Assembly (NCBI GenBank): GCA_018818165.1
Contig: JAHISP010000060.1
Coordinates: 62,001 to 126,000, forward strand
Source: Bacteroidota bacterium
GTDB taxonomy: Bacteria > Bacteroidota > Ignavibacteria > Ignavibacteriales > Melioribacteraceae
DNA length: 64,000 bases
Reading direction: 5' to 3'
This document shows positions 45,044-54,370 of the stretch, one piece after another. The position numbers and the translations under genes were made by a program. The notes under the pieces were generated by a model. It made no database searches. It worked only from the letters and a program-made list of their open reading frames with translations, and was not told the DNA's origin. Position 1 is the first letter of the stretch; each line of letters begins with the position of its first letter.

Positions 45044-48000
45044 ATGAAATACATAAAAAACAATATATTATTTCTTTTATTATCATTAATTGCTTCTCAA
45101 TTATTTGCACAGAATTATAATTTTCGTAATTTTTCAATAAAAGAAGGATTACCAGACGCCATTGTTACTTCAACTGTTCAAACTGAAGACGGATTTTTGT
45201 ACTTTACTACTCAGAGCGGTTTATCAAAGTTTGACGGCAAGAAAACACAAAATTTTAATAAAAATAATGGATTAGCCCATAATAACATTGAATTTGCACT
45301 TGAATACAAACCTAACAAACTTCTTCTAGCTACTTTTGGTGGTCTTTCTATTTTTGATGGTGAAAATTTTAAAAATTTCACAAAATTAGATGGCTTAGCA
45401 AACGATACACTATATACAATATTTAAGGATAAAAATCGTTTTCTAATTGGTACAAAAAATGGAATTTCAGTTTTTTCAAATAACACAATAATTAATAATC
45501 CAGAATTTGATTTTTTCAAAGGTTTTAAAGTCTATGCTTTTGAATATGATAATAATAACTCTCTTATTATTGGAACTAATAGAGGATTATATAAAGTTGA
45601 CAAAGAAAAAATAATTCCTTTAAATAATGATATTATTATTTTTGATTTAGATTTAAGTTCAGATGGTACACTTTGGTGTGGTACAAATAAAGGTGCTTTT
45701 TTTTATAAAAATGATTCTTTGTCCAAAGATTTAAATGTTAAAACCACTATCGTCTATTCAATTAAAGTTGATAACACTAATCAAATCTGGTTTGGAACCT
45801 TTGTTGGCATAATAAAAAAGAATAAGGATTTATATACACATTATAAAAATACGAGCTATTTTCAAGCCAGAGAGTGTTATCAAATCTTCCAAGATAGAGA
45901 ATTAAATCTTTGGTTTGCCACAAACCATGGTGCTTATATTTTTGACGATGGAAAGTTTGTTTTATTTGATAGACATAATGGGGTAAGTTCTTCGGTATGG
46001 GACATTATTGAACTTTCAAATGGTGAAATTTGGGTTGCAACCGATGGAAATGGTGTACTTAAATTGGATGGAGATCAATTTTTACAAGTTCCAATATTAT
46101 CTAAATTACCTAAGACAATCTGGAATTTATTTGAAGATAAAAAGAAAAATATTTGGTTCTGTTCTTCTCATGGCGTTTCTCGTTTAGATACTAACAATTT
46201 ACTCCTTCATTTTTCCAGTAATAATGGATTTACTGATGATAACATTATGGGAATCATAGAAGACAAAAATGGAACTTTATGGTTTTATACTTCAAGCAGT
46301 GGTGTTTTTAAATATAATGGCAGTACTTTTCAGCGGTTTGCATTAAAATATTCTGGTTCATCTCCAATATATGATTCTGTACTAGGCTTTGATGACTACA
46401 TTTGGTTTATTTCAGGATCCGGAATTGATAAAATTAAAGACATGAATTCAATTGATTTTCCTAAGCAAGAGATATTGAATCAATACAGCTATTATTCAAT
46501 AAGTGTTGATAGTGTTAATGAAATATTGCTTCTAGGCTCATATGAGCGTGGTCTAATAATATACAAACCTAATATTCATGATTCCCAAAACACCATTAAA
46601 TATATTTCTACTAAGGAAGGATTAAGTGATAATTCTATTCTTTTTACAAAATTTGATGATAATTATTCAATTCTTTGGATTGGCACAACCAAAGGAATTA
46701 ACAAATTGGACTATAAGTATTTTATTGAAACAGGTGAAATTAAAATAAAATCATACAACGCCTATGATGGATTTCCTAGTATGGGGTGCAATCAATTAAG
46801 TTCTATTATTGATTCAAAAGGTTTCTTTTGGTTTTCAACTCCATCAGGAATTATTATGTATGATAAATCAAAAGAAAAGAATACACAATTTATATCGTCC
46901 CCTCTTCTTACCTCAATTGAAATAAATTATAATAATGTTCATTTAAATGACTTTGGAACACGAAATGAAACAGTTCCCTTAAAATATGACAATATTGAAT
47001 TTCCTTATTATATGAATAATATTACTTTTCATTTTTCATCAATTTATTTCACAAATCCTTTAGATGTACTTTTTAGATATAGATTACTAGGCTCCAACGA
47101 AGCTTTTTCACCATTAACAAAAAATCAATATGTAACTTTTTCTTCTTTAAATCCAGGTACCTATACTTTTGAATTAATTTCATATACTGAAGATGGCTCA
47201 AAACCATCTGACCCTATTAAATTTTCATTCGTAATTGAAACTCCAATTTGGAAATCAAATTTATTTTTTGCTTTTCTATTCTTTGCTTTCTTATTTGGTA
47301 TTTATATTGTTTATCGTATAAGAACCGATGCAATTAGAAAAAAGAATATAGAATTAGTAAAAATATATAAAGAAAATATTTCCTATCAAGAAAAACTAAT
47401 AGAATCTGAAAAGGATTACAAAGGGCTTTTTGAAAATGCACATAATGCAATTTTAATAATTGATATTGGATCACTTAATATTATTAATGCAAATAATAGT
47501 GCAGAAGTACTATATGGTTATGGGGATAATGAACTAATTAATTTATCCACTACAGTTCTTTGTAAAGATATTAACGACCTTAATGAATTAATTGAGAATG
47601 TGACAAACAATAATAATGTAAAGGAATTTAGAACTACCCATTACAAAAAAAATGGTTCCAAAATTGTTTTATCTATAAATGCGGGAAATACTAAATATAG
47701 AAATAAACCAGCTATTGTTGCTTTACTTCGCGATATTACTGACGAAGAGGCAACAAAAAAATATCTTTTATTAGCAAAAGAAGCTGCAGAGAAATCTAAT
47801 AAACTGAAATCTGAATTTTTAGCGCAGATATCACATGAAATTAGAACTCCTATTAACACAGTACTTGGTTATGTTAGTTTGTTGGAAGATTTATTGGGAA
47901 ATAAAAACGATGATGAGATAAATTCATTATTTATGCCAATTCAAAGATCTTCTCAAAGAATTATAAGAACAATTGATTTAATTTTAGATATGTCAGAAGT

Positions 48001-48478
48001 AAATTCGGGTACATTTGAATTACACATAAAAGAAATTGATATTGCCGATACATTAAGTTTTATTGTTATTGAGCAAAAACAAGCAGCTAAATCAAAGGGT
48101 TTAGAGTTAAAATTTACCAACAATATTGGTGCAGTTTCTTTATCAATTGATGAATATACATTTGGTCAAATTTTTATCAATTTAGTTGATAACGCCATCA
48201 AATACACTAAAGAAGGATACATTAATGTAATTCTTTCTAAAAAAGAAAATAAAATAGTAATTGAAATTGTTGATACTGGCATTGGAATTTCGGAGGAGTT
48301 TATTCCAACTATATTTGATGCTTTTTCGCAAGAAGAACAAGGATATACAAGAAAATATGAAGGAAATGGACTTGGACTTGCACTTGTTAAAAATTATGTT
48401 GCAATCAATAAAGGTACAATTTCAGTTGAAAGTGTTAAAGGTAAAGGTACAATTTTTAAAGTTGAATTTGATACTTAA
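45044..48478 (+). CDS. Propeller-type sensor histidine kinase (Reg_prop/Y_Y_Y/PAS/HisKA/HATPase)
   Basis: The 1144-residue protein has a signal peptide (about 1-22, ASQLFAQ). A periplasmic two-component-regulator beta-propeller follows (about 25-640) with repeated LWFGT/IWVAT-type blades such as NLWFATNHGAYIFDDGKF and EIWVATDGNGVLKLDGDQF. Next come a Y_Y_Y domain (about 655-735), one TM helix (about 741-760), a PAS domain (about 787-905), HisKA (ISHEIRTPINTVLGY) and HATPase (NLVDNAIKYT, DTGIGI, GNGLGLALV). Unlike classic hybrid two-component systems of Bacteroidetes, it lacks a receiver and an AraC output domain. The ligand may be a polymer or peptide. It stands alone between operons. Confidence 0.85.
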   Translation: MKYIKNNILFLLLSLIASQLFAQNYNFRNFSIKEGLPDAIVTSTVQTEDGFLYFTTQSGLSKFDGKKTQNFNKNNGLAHNNIEFALEYKPNKLLLATFGGLSIFDGENFKNFTKLDGLANDTLYTIFKDKNRFLIGTKNGISVFSNNTIINNPEFDFFKGFKVYAFEYDNNNSLIIGTNRGLYKVDKEKIIPLNNDIIIFDLDLSSDGTLWCGTNKGAFFYKNDSLSKDLNVKTTIVYSIKVDNTNQIWFGTFVGIIKKNKDLYTHYKNTSYFQARECYQIFQDRELNLWFATNHGAYIFDDGKFVLFDRHNGVSSSVWDIIELSNGEIWVATDGNGVLKLDGDQFLQVPILSKLPKTIWNLFEDKKKNIWFCSSHGVSRLDTNNLLLHFSSNNGFTDDNIMGIIEDKNGTLWFYTSSSGVFKYNGSTFQRFALKYSGSSPIYDSVLGFDDYIWFISGSGIDKIKDMNSIDFPKQEILNQYSYYSISVDSVNEILLLGSYERGLIIYKPNIHDSQNTIKYISTKEGLSDNSILFTKFDDNYSILWIGTTKGINKLDYKYFIETGEIKIKSYNAYDGFPSMGCNQLSSIIDSKGFFWFSTPSGIIMYDKSKEKNTQFISSPLLTSIEINYNNVHLNDFGTRNETVPLKYDNIEFPYYMNNITFHFSSIYFTNPLDVLFRYRLLGSNEAFSPLTKNQYVTFSSLNPGTYTFELISYTEDGSKPSDPIKFSFVIETPIWKSNLFFAFLFFAFLFGIYIVYRIRTDAIRKKNIELVKIYKENISYQEKLIESEKDYKGLFENAHNAILIIDIGSLNIINANNSAEVLYGYGDNELINLSTTVLCKDINDLNELIENVTNNNNVKEFRTTHYKKNGSKIVLSINAGNTKYRNKPAIVALLRDITDEEATKKYLLLAKEAAEKSNKLKSEFLAQISHEIRTPINTVLGYVSLLEDLLGNKNDDEINSLFMPIQRSSQRIIRTIDLILDMSEVNSGTFELHIKEIDIADTLSFIVIEQKQAAKSKGLELKFTNNIGAVSLSIDEYTFGQIFINLVDNAIKYTKEGYINVILSKKENKIVIEIVDTGIGISEEFIPTIFDAFSQEEQGYTRKYEGNGLGLALVKNYVAINKGTISVESVKGKGTIFKVEFDT

Positions 48479-48558
48479 TTTAGATTCATAATCCATTCAT
48501 TTTCTTTCCTTTTATAAAATATTTATTGACTTATTGTTATTAGAATTGTTATAATTAC

Positions 48559-48590
48559 TGTTACAATTAAATGTTACATTAACCGTAACA
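48559..48590. promoter_or_regulatory. Palindromic operator upstream of the PrpD/citrate-lyase operon
   Basis: TGTTACATTAACCGTAACA (48572-48590) matches the operator at 24822-24840 at 17 of 19 positions, with the same TGTTAC-N7-GTAACA spacing. An extra half-site TGTTAC lies at 48559-48564. It ends 43 nt before the ATG. Confidence 0.65.
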
Positions 48591-48633
48591 TATATAAATT
48601 ATAGATATTTTTACTTTTATTGAAGGAACAAAA

Positions 48634-50067
48634 ATGGAAAAATCAATAGCACGTATTATTTCTGAATTTGCAGTAAACCTAAAATTTGAAGATTTACCTA
48701 AAGAAGTTGTTGAAACTACAAAGAATTTTATTTATGATTCTGTAGCTTGTGCTTATGGCGGCTATCTTACTAAAGATGTTAAAATTATTAGAGATTTATA
48801 TAAAGATATGGCGGGAAAAGAAGAAGCTACTGTAATTGGTTTTGGTGAAAAAATTCCAGCAGTTAATGCTACATTAGTAAATTCGCTCATGATAAGAGCA
48901 TTGGATTTTAACGATATTTACTGGAAAAATGATCCTTCTCACCCATCTGATATTATTCCCGCTGCACTATCTGCAGGCGAAATTGTTGGTGCTTCTATGG
49001 AAGATGTTATTGTTGCAATTGTTTTGGCTTATGAATTTGAAATGAGGCTTTGCCTTTTTGCAAAACCTGGTGTCCGCGAACGAAAATGGCACCATGCAAC
49101 TTTAACACAATTTGTTTCTCCAATTGTGGCTGGTAAAATGCTTGGATTAACCGTTGACCAAATGGTTAATGCAATTGGAATAAATGGCTCACACAATTAT
49201 ACAATTGGTTGTCCAACTGCCGGTAAATTAACAATGATGAAAAATACTGTTGATCCAATGGCTGTGCAAGCTGGAGTTTTTGCAGCACTTATGGCACAAA
49301 AAGGATTTTCTGGAACGGAAAAAGTCTTTGAAGGAAAAGAAGGTTTTATGGACGCATTCATTGGCTGGAATGCGAAAGAAGAAAAAGAAAATCCAACCGA
49401 AATGATGGGACGTGATGGTCTTTCTAAATGGTCTTGGGATGTTGAGGCTTTAATTGGCGGACTTGGTGAAAGTTATAAGATATTGGAATGTGGAATGAAA
49501 GCATTTCCAACCGAAGCTTTAACTCACACTCACATTTCTTGTGCATTAAAAGCAATGAAACACAATAACTTAAATTACACGGATATTGAAGAAGTTAGAG
49601 TAACAGCTTTTGCGCAAGCTTACGATATTTTATTCGATCCAACAAAATACCGTCCTGAATCAAGAGAAACTGCTGATCACTCACTTCCCTATTGTCTAGC
49701 AGTTGCAATAGTTGATAAGAAAATTTCGACTCAATCTTTTAGTGATGAAAAATTGAAAGACCCAAGAATATTTGAAGTAATTGATAAAATAAAGGGTGAA
49801 CCTTCAATTGAATTTGAAAAAATGTTCCCTGCTAAACAACCTTCAAAAGTTGTAATTAAAACTAAAGATGGAAAAGAGTTTTCAGAATATATGGAATATC
49901 CCAAAGGCGATCCTCGAGAACCTATGACAATGGAAGACCTTGATAATAAATTTGCAGGTTTGGCAAAAGGAACTCTTTCTGAAAAACGACAAGCAGAAAT
50001 TAAAGATATGATTTTAAATTGTGAAGGAATGACAATTAATAACTTTATGAATAAGTTAGTAATATAG
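48634..50067 (+). CDS. MmgE/PrpD-family dehydratase or decarboxylase
   Basis: The 477-residue protein belongs to the MmgE/PrpD family, which includes 2-methylcitrate dehydratase and cis-aconitate decarboxylase. Typical segments are RALDFNDIYWKNDPSHPSD near residue 90, AIGINGSHNYTIGCPTAGKL, MKNTVDPMAVQAG, and ADHSLPYCLAVAI. The start ATG follows AAGGAA. It leads the operon with the citD-citE fusion and citF and shares an operator with the dehydrogenase/aconitase locus. Citrate or methylcitrate dehydration is therefore likely. Itaconate formation is possible. No prpB or prpC is nearby. Confidence 0.8.
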   Translation: MEKSIARIISEFAVNLKFEDLPKEVVETTKNFIYDSVACAYGGYLTKDVKIIRDLYKDMAGKEEATVIGFGEKIPAVNATLVNSLMIRALDFNDIYWKNDPSHPSDIIPAALSAGEIVGASMEDVIVAIVLAYEFEMRLCLFAKPGVRERKWHHATLTQFVSPIVAGKMLGLTVDQMVNAIGINGSHNYTIGCPTAGKLTMMKNTVDPMAVQAGVFAALMAQKGFSGTEKVFEGKEGFMDAFIGWNAKEEKENPTEMMGRDGLSKWSWDVEALIGGLGESYKILECGMKAFPTEALTHTHISCALKAMKHNNLNYTDIEEVRVTAFAQAYDILFDPTKYRPESRETADHSLPYCLAVAIVDKKISTQSFSDEKLKDPRIFEVIDKIKGEPSIEFEKMFPAKQPSKVVIKTKDGKEFSEYMEYPKGDPREPMTMEDLDNKFAGLAKGTLSEKRQAEIKDMILNCEGMTINNFMNKLVI

Positions 50068-50148
50068 TTTTGAATATAATGTTTTAATAAATATTTATAA
50101 ATTTTGTCAATAAAAACAGTACATTAAAAAATATTTAAAAGTGATGTT

Positions 50149-51336
50149 ATGGAAAAATCAATAGCTGGTCAAAAAGGTGATAAAGTCCGTTCGGATTGTT
50201 ATATTGAAATAACTTCGAAGCGACTTGGTGGAATTAAATTAGATATTAAAAGTAAAGTGGAAGTTATGTATGGGGAATCCATAAAAACTACTATTTTAGA
50301 AATGTGTGATTTTTTTGAACTGAAACATGCAGAGATACTTGTTGAGGATTATGGCGCACTCCCTTCCACTTTAATGGCTAGATTTGAATTGGCAGTTAAA
50401 CGACTTAATCCTAAAATAGAAAAGGAGTTTTTGCCAACTTTCAATAAGAAAAATAAGTATAAAACTTCCAAAGATAAATTGAGAAGAAGCAGACTTTATC
50501 TTCCAGGTAATGAGCCAAAATTTTATCCAAATGCCGGCTTGCATAAACCTGATGGAATTATTTTAGATTTGGAAGATTCTGTTGCACCAACTGAAAAAGA
50601 TGCGGCACAACTAATTGTTAGAAACTCATTACGAGCAATTGATTTTTATGGCTCCGAACGTATGGTGCGTATAAATCAGTTCCCACAAGGATTAGATGAC
50701 CTTAAATATATTGTACCTCATAATGTTCACGTAATTTTAATTCCCAAGGTAGAAACGGCCGAACAGATTATCCAAGTTGAAGAAAAAGTAAATGAACTTA
50801 AATTAGCTAGCAAAATAAAAGATGATATCTTTTTCATGCCAATTATTGAATCTGCTCTTGGTGTTATTAATGCTTATTCAATTGCCACCGCAAGTAAATA
50901 TAATTGTGCTTTAGCTATTGGACTTGAAGACTACACCGCCGATATTGGTACTCAAAGAACCAACGAAGGCAAAGAAAGTTTTTATGCACGTGCGTCTTTA
51001 GTAAATGCAGCAAAAGCTGCTGGAATTCAAGCAATTGATACTGTCTTTTCTGATGTTAACGATATGGAAGGATTGCGCGATTCAGTTATTGAGGCAAAAG
51101 GATTAGGCTTTGAAGGCAAAGGTTGCATTCATCCGCGACAAATTCAAGTGGTTCACGATGCATTTGCGCCAACTCAAATAGAAATTGAAAAAGCACAAAA
51201 AATAGTAATTGCATTTGAAGAAGCAAAAGCAAAAGGCATTGGAGTCGTTTCTATTGGAAGTAAAATGATTGATGCTCCAGTTGTGAAAAGAGCGCATAAT
51301 ACAATAAAATTAGCAAAATTGAATGGGTTAATATAA
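50149..51336 (+). CDS. citE: Fused citrate lyase acyl carrier (CitD) and beta subunit (CitE)
   Basis: The 395-residue protein has an N-terminal CitD-like acyl-carrier domain (about 1-90): KSKVEVMYGESIKTTILEM and VEDYGALPSTLMARFELAV match CitD spacing, and Ser15 (KVRSDCYIEI) is the candidate site for the phosphoribosyl-dephospho-CoA arm. Residues about 105-395 are a CitE/HpcH-type lyase barrel: RSRLYLPGNEPKFYPN, DGIILDLEDSVAPTEKDA, VRINQFPQG, PIIESALGV and GCIHPRQI. It starts 81 nt after the PrpD-family gene and ends 2 nt before citF. Fusing the two subunits would fix a 1:1 stoichiometry. The CitE part alone could also act on citramalyl-CoA. Confidence 0.85.
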   Translation: MEKSIAGQKGDKVRSDCYIEITSKRLGGIKLDIKSKVEVMYGESIKTTILEMCDFFELKHAEILVEDYGALPSTLMARFELAVKRLNPKIEKEFLPTFNKKNKYKTSKDKLRRSRLYLPGNEPKFYPNAGLHKPDGIILDLEDSVAPTEKDAAQLIVRNSLRAIDFYGSERMVRINQFPQGLDDLKYIVPHNVHVILIPKVETAEQIIQVEEKVNELKLASKIKDDIFFMPIIESALGVINAYSIATASKYNCALAIGLEDYTADIGTQRTNEGKESFYARASLVNAAKAAGIQAIDTVFSDVNDMEGLRDSVIEAKGLGFEGKGCIHPRQIQVVHDAFAPTQIEIEKAQKIVIAFEEAKAKGIGVVSIGSKMIDAPVVKRAHNTIKLAKLNGLI

Positions 51337-51338
51337 TT

Positions 51339-52895
51339 ATGAAATTAGTTAAGAACGCAGCTGGAAGATTAGTTCCAACCGAAGTAAATGGTGAAATAGT
51401 TATTCCTTACAAAGGAGTTAACAAACACAAACCAACAGGTAATAAAATTGGTGCGCCAATAAAAAGCTGTGCTGATTATCCATTGGATGGAAATAAAGTT
51501 GTAAAAAATTTACGCGAAGCCCTTAAAAAGGCTGGACTCAAAAACGGAATGACAATTTCAACTCATCACCATTTGCGTAATGGCGATGTTTTAACAAATA
51601 TTCTGTTCGATACTATTAAATCAATGGGTGTTAAAAATATTCGTTGGTATCCAAGCGCGTCTTTTCCCGTTCATGAACATTTAATTCAATATTTGAACGA
51701 CGGCACAATTCATCATATTGAAGGCTCAATGAACGGTCCGCTTGGAAGATATACAACCGAAGGTAAAATGAAAGGTGTTGGCGTTCTTCGCTCTCATGGT
51801 GGAAGATATCAATCAATTCAAGATGGGGAAGTGCATGTTGATATTGCTGTTATTGCTACACCGACAGCCGATCCATTTGGAAATGCTACTGGTGACAGAG
51901 GGAAATCTGCTTGCGGACTACTTGGTTTTGCTCTTGCGGATTCTGAATATGCTGATAATGTAATTGTTGTTACTGATAATCTTATTCCCTTTCCATGTTC
52001 ACCTTGGCAAATTCAAGGTAATAATGTTGATTATGTTGTTGAGCTTGAATCACTTGGTGATCCTTCAAAAATTGTATCTGGAACAACTGAGGTTACTAAA
52101 AGTCCAGATAGACTTCTAATTGCCGAATATGTTGCCCAATTTCTAGAAATTTCTGGAATTTTAAAGGATGGTTTTTCATTCCAAGCTGGTGCTGGTGGAA
52201 CAAATCTAGCATTTGCACTTTTTCTAAAAGAAAAAATGATAGAGAAAAACATCAAGGCAAGATTTATACGTGGCGGCAGTACAAAATATCTTGTCCAAAT
52301 GTTGGAAGAAGGTTTAACTGATTATATTCTTGATGGACAAACGTTTGATTTGGAAGGTGTTCGTTCAATGCGTGAAAACGACGGACATTTGAATACAAGT
52401 CCATTTACAAGCTATAATTTTCACGGAAAAGGGAATTTTGCATCACAAATTGATGCTGTAGTATTAGGTGCAACAGAAGTTGACTTAAATTTTAACGCAA
52501 ATGTTGTTACTCATTCTGATGGATATCTTTTACATGGAATTGGTGGCTGGCAAAATTGTATGTTTGGGAAAACTGTAATTTTGGCAATTCCATCATTCAG
52601 AGATAGAATTCCAGTAATTGTTGATGAAGTAACTACATTGGTCGCTCCTGGCGAATTGGTGGATGTAATTGTAACCGAACGTGGAATTGCTATAAATCCA
52701 AAACGAAAAGATTTACTAAAAGCAGTTAAAGGAAGCAATCTTCCAATTAAAACAATTAAAGAAATTTATAATGAAGTAAATGAAATATGCGGTGGAAAAC
52801 CAGCTAAACCCAAAGTAAACAAAGAAGAAGTTGTTGCAATTATAAAATGGGTTGATGGAACTGTATTAGATTCAGTTTTTAAGGTGGAAAAATAG
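51339..52895 (+). CDS. citF: Citrate lyase alpha subunit (citrate:acetyl-ACP transferase)
   Basis: The 518-residue protein matches CitF along its length: MTISTHHHLRNGDVLTN, the SMNGPLGRYTTEGKM block, RSHGGRYQSIQDGEV, and LEGVRSMRENDGHLNTSPF, which are CitF hallmarks. CitF exchanges acetyl for citrate on the CitD arm before CitE cleaves it to oxaloacetate. It starts 2 nt after the citD-citE fusion and ends at a strong terminator. No citC, citX or citG gene for activation lies in the window. Confidence 0.9.
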   Translation: MKLVKNAAGRLVPTEVNGEIVIPYKGVNKHKPTGNKIGAPIKSCADYPLDGNKVVKNLREALKKAGLKNGMTISTHHHLRNGDVLTNILFDTIKSMGVKNIRWYPSASFPVHEHLIQYLNDGTIHHIEGSMNGPLGRYTTEGKMKGVGVLRSHGGRYQSIQDGEVHVDIAVIATPTADPFGNATGDRGKSACGLLGFALADSEYADNVIVVTDNLIPFPCSPWQIQGNNVDYVVELESLGDPSKIVSGTTEVTKSPDRLLIAEYVAQFLEISGILKDGFSFQAGAGGTNLAFALFLKEKMIEKNIKARFIRGGSTKYLVQMLEEGLTDYILDGQTFDLEGVRSMRENDGHLNTSPFTSYNFHGKGNFASQIDAVVLGATEVDLNFNANVVTHSDGYLLHGIGGWQNCMFGKTVILAIPSFRDRIPVIVDEVTTLVAPGELVDVIVTERGIAINPKRKDLLKAVKGSNLPIKTIKEIYNEVNEICGGKPAKPKVNKEEVVAIIKWVDGTVLDSVFKVEK

Positions 52896-52936
52896 TCCAA
52901 CAATATTTCATAAACATTTCTACAACGCTCTTTAAA

Positions 52937-52968
52937 CCTCCAAGAAATTATATTCTTGGAGGTTTTTT
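52937..52968 (+). terminator. Terminator of the citrate lyase operon
   Basis: CCTCCAAGAA-ATTATA-TTCTTGGAGG (52937-52962) is followed by TTTTTT. It is a perfect 10-bp stem. Its right arm is part of a 34-bp direct repeat. Confidence 0.9.
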
Positions 52969-52990
52969 ATTAACCACATCGTTTAATCTT
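52957..52990 (+). repeat. 34-bp direct repeat, copy 1
   Basis: The 34-bp segment, starting TGGAGGTTTTTTATTAACCA, recurs identically at 53411-53444. The copies bound a 420-nt gene-free stretch that holds the interspersed repeat. Confidence 0.8.
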
Positions 52991-53004
52991 CCTATTTTCG
53001 GTAT

Positions 53005-53200
53005 TGGTACACCTCAACTTTTTAAGAGCATTGTTTTAATTTAGCCTATTTCTAATACAGTTTTACATGTTTGTCAGTATTGAGGCTTTGCGATTCGGCG
53101 AATCGCACTACAGTGTAGCTCGAATCGCTGATTCGAGAGCTTTGCCATTTACAAGTTTGATATAACACTACAATAATTAATATGACGAATCTATCTTGTC
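53005..53200. repeat. Interspersed repeat, copy 2 (inverted relative to copy 1)
   Basis: This segment is homologous to the reverse complement of 9539-9725. The core TTGCGATTC-GGC-GAATCGC and CTCGAATC-GCT-GATTCGAG (53089-53137) differs from copy 1 at two positions, and flanks such as TTTAAGAGCATTGTT and CGAGAGCTTTGCCATTTACA align with gaps. No ORF is present. Confidence 0.7.
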
Positions 53201-53410
53201 TTTTTTATCTAAAAAAACAATTGTCTTGGATTCTTTATTTGCGCATATTATTTTGAGTTAATCTGTACTGAAATATTTTCAATATATTTTTTTTCTCTTA
53301 TCTTAAACACACTTACAAATTAACTTAGGACACCCATTTTTGAAATATCTTTGCAAATTAAACTAATTCATCCTTTTTGGAAATTTTGTGGAAAACAGAA
53401 TTTAAATTCC

Positions 53411-53444
53411 TGGAGGTTTTTTATTAACCACATCGTTTAATCTT
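53411..53444 (+). repeat. 34-bp direct repeat, copy 2
   Basis: Identical to 52957-52990. The copy contains only the right arm and T-run of the citF terminator, which indicates a segmental duplication rather than a second functional terminator. Confidence 0.8.
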
Positions 53445-53484
53445 TATCCACAAAAGTAGAACCTTTTTTGAGCAGTTTTTTCAT

Positions 53485-53492
53485 TAAATTTG
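53485..53492 (+). promoter_or_regulatory. TAAATTTG box next to the patatin start (leaderless candidate)
   Basis: TAAATTTG matches TAnnTTTG and ends 3 nt before the ATG at 53496. Transcription would begin at or near the start codon. No Shine-Dalgarno sequence is present. An in-frame TTG (53490) would lie inside this box. Confidence 0.5.
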
Positions 53493-53495
53493 TAC

Positions 53496-54317
53496 ATGAA
53501 AAAAATTGGAATTGCACTTGGTGCTGGTGGAGCACGCGGATTAGCTCATATTATAATTCTTGAAGTATTTGAAGAATTAGGAATTAAACCACACATTATA
53601 TCAGGCAGTAGCATTGGGGCAATTGTTGGTGCTGCATACGCATCTGGAATGACCACAAAAGAAATGAAAAGTTCTGTTGAAGAGTTAATCCTATCAAAGG
53701 ATTTTAAGCTAATGGAATTTTACAAGAAATACGATGTTTTTAAAATAATTGATATGCTTGGTGTTTCTATATCAACTTCTGGATTTTTTAAAGGTGATAG
53801 ATTTATTACTTATTTTAAGGAAAAAGTAAAAACATATAAGTTTACCGATCTTGAAATTCCTATTAAAATAGTTGCAACAGAATATTGGAACAAAAAAGAA
53901 CATCATTTTACATCTGGAAATTTGATTGATGCTGTTAGAGCAAGTTATGCACTCCCTGCTCTATTTACCCCAATGAAGATAAAAGATGCTCTATATTATG
54001 ATGGTGGAATGGTAAACCCTCTTCCATACGATATAATCCAAAAAGAATGTGATTACATAATTGCTGTTGATGTGTCTTCAAAAAAAGGTATAAGTTCAAA
54101 AGATGTTCCAAACGCTTTGGATTCTCTTTTTGCTGCATTTCAAATTATGCAAAATTCAATTTTGAAAGAAAAATTAAAATCGAGCAAACCTAATATTATG
54201 TTAGAAATTGATATAAAAGATGTTAGAATGTTTGAATTTAATAAAGTTGAAGCTATCTGGAAAGAAGCTAAAAAATACAAGAAGATTTTAAAAAATGAAC
54301 TTCGAAAAATTATGTAG
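53496..54317 (+). CDS. Patatin-like phospholipase (NTE/RssA-type)
   Basis: The 273-residue protein has the patatin oxyanion motif GAGGARGLAH (9-18), the nucleophile elbow GSSIG with Ser39, and the catalytic Asp in YYDGGMVNPLPYD. It resembles bacterial RssA/NTE-family serine hydrolases that deacylate phospholipids in the cytoplasm. I chose ATG 53496 because the preceding in-frame TTG overlaps a promoter box. It may be translated from a leaderless message. Confidence 0.88.
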   Translation: MKKIGIALGAGGARGLAHIIILEVFEELGIKPHIISGSSIGAIVGAAYASGMTTKEMKSSVEELILSKDFKLMEFYKKYDVFKIIDMLGVSISTSGFFKGDRFITYFKEKVKTYKFTDLEIPIKIVATEYWNKKEHHFTSGNLIDAVRASYALPALFTPMKIKDALYYDGGMVNPLPYDIIQKECDYIIAVDVSSKKGISSKDVPNALDSLFAAFQIMQNSILKEKLKSSKPNIMLEIDIKDVRMFEFNKVEAIWKEAKKYKKILKNELRKIM

Positions 54318-54370
54318 AATTACTTGCACTTAATTTTCAGAGGATATTTTATTTAAACCTATTAATAATT

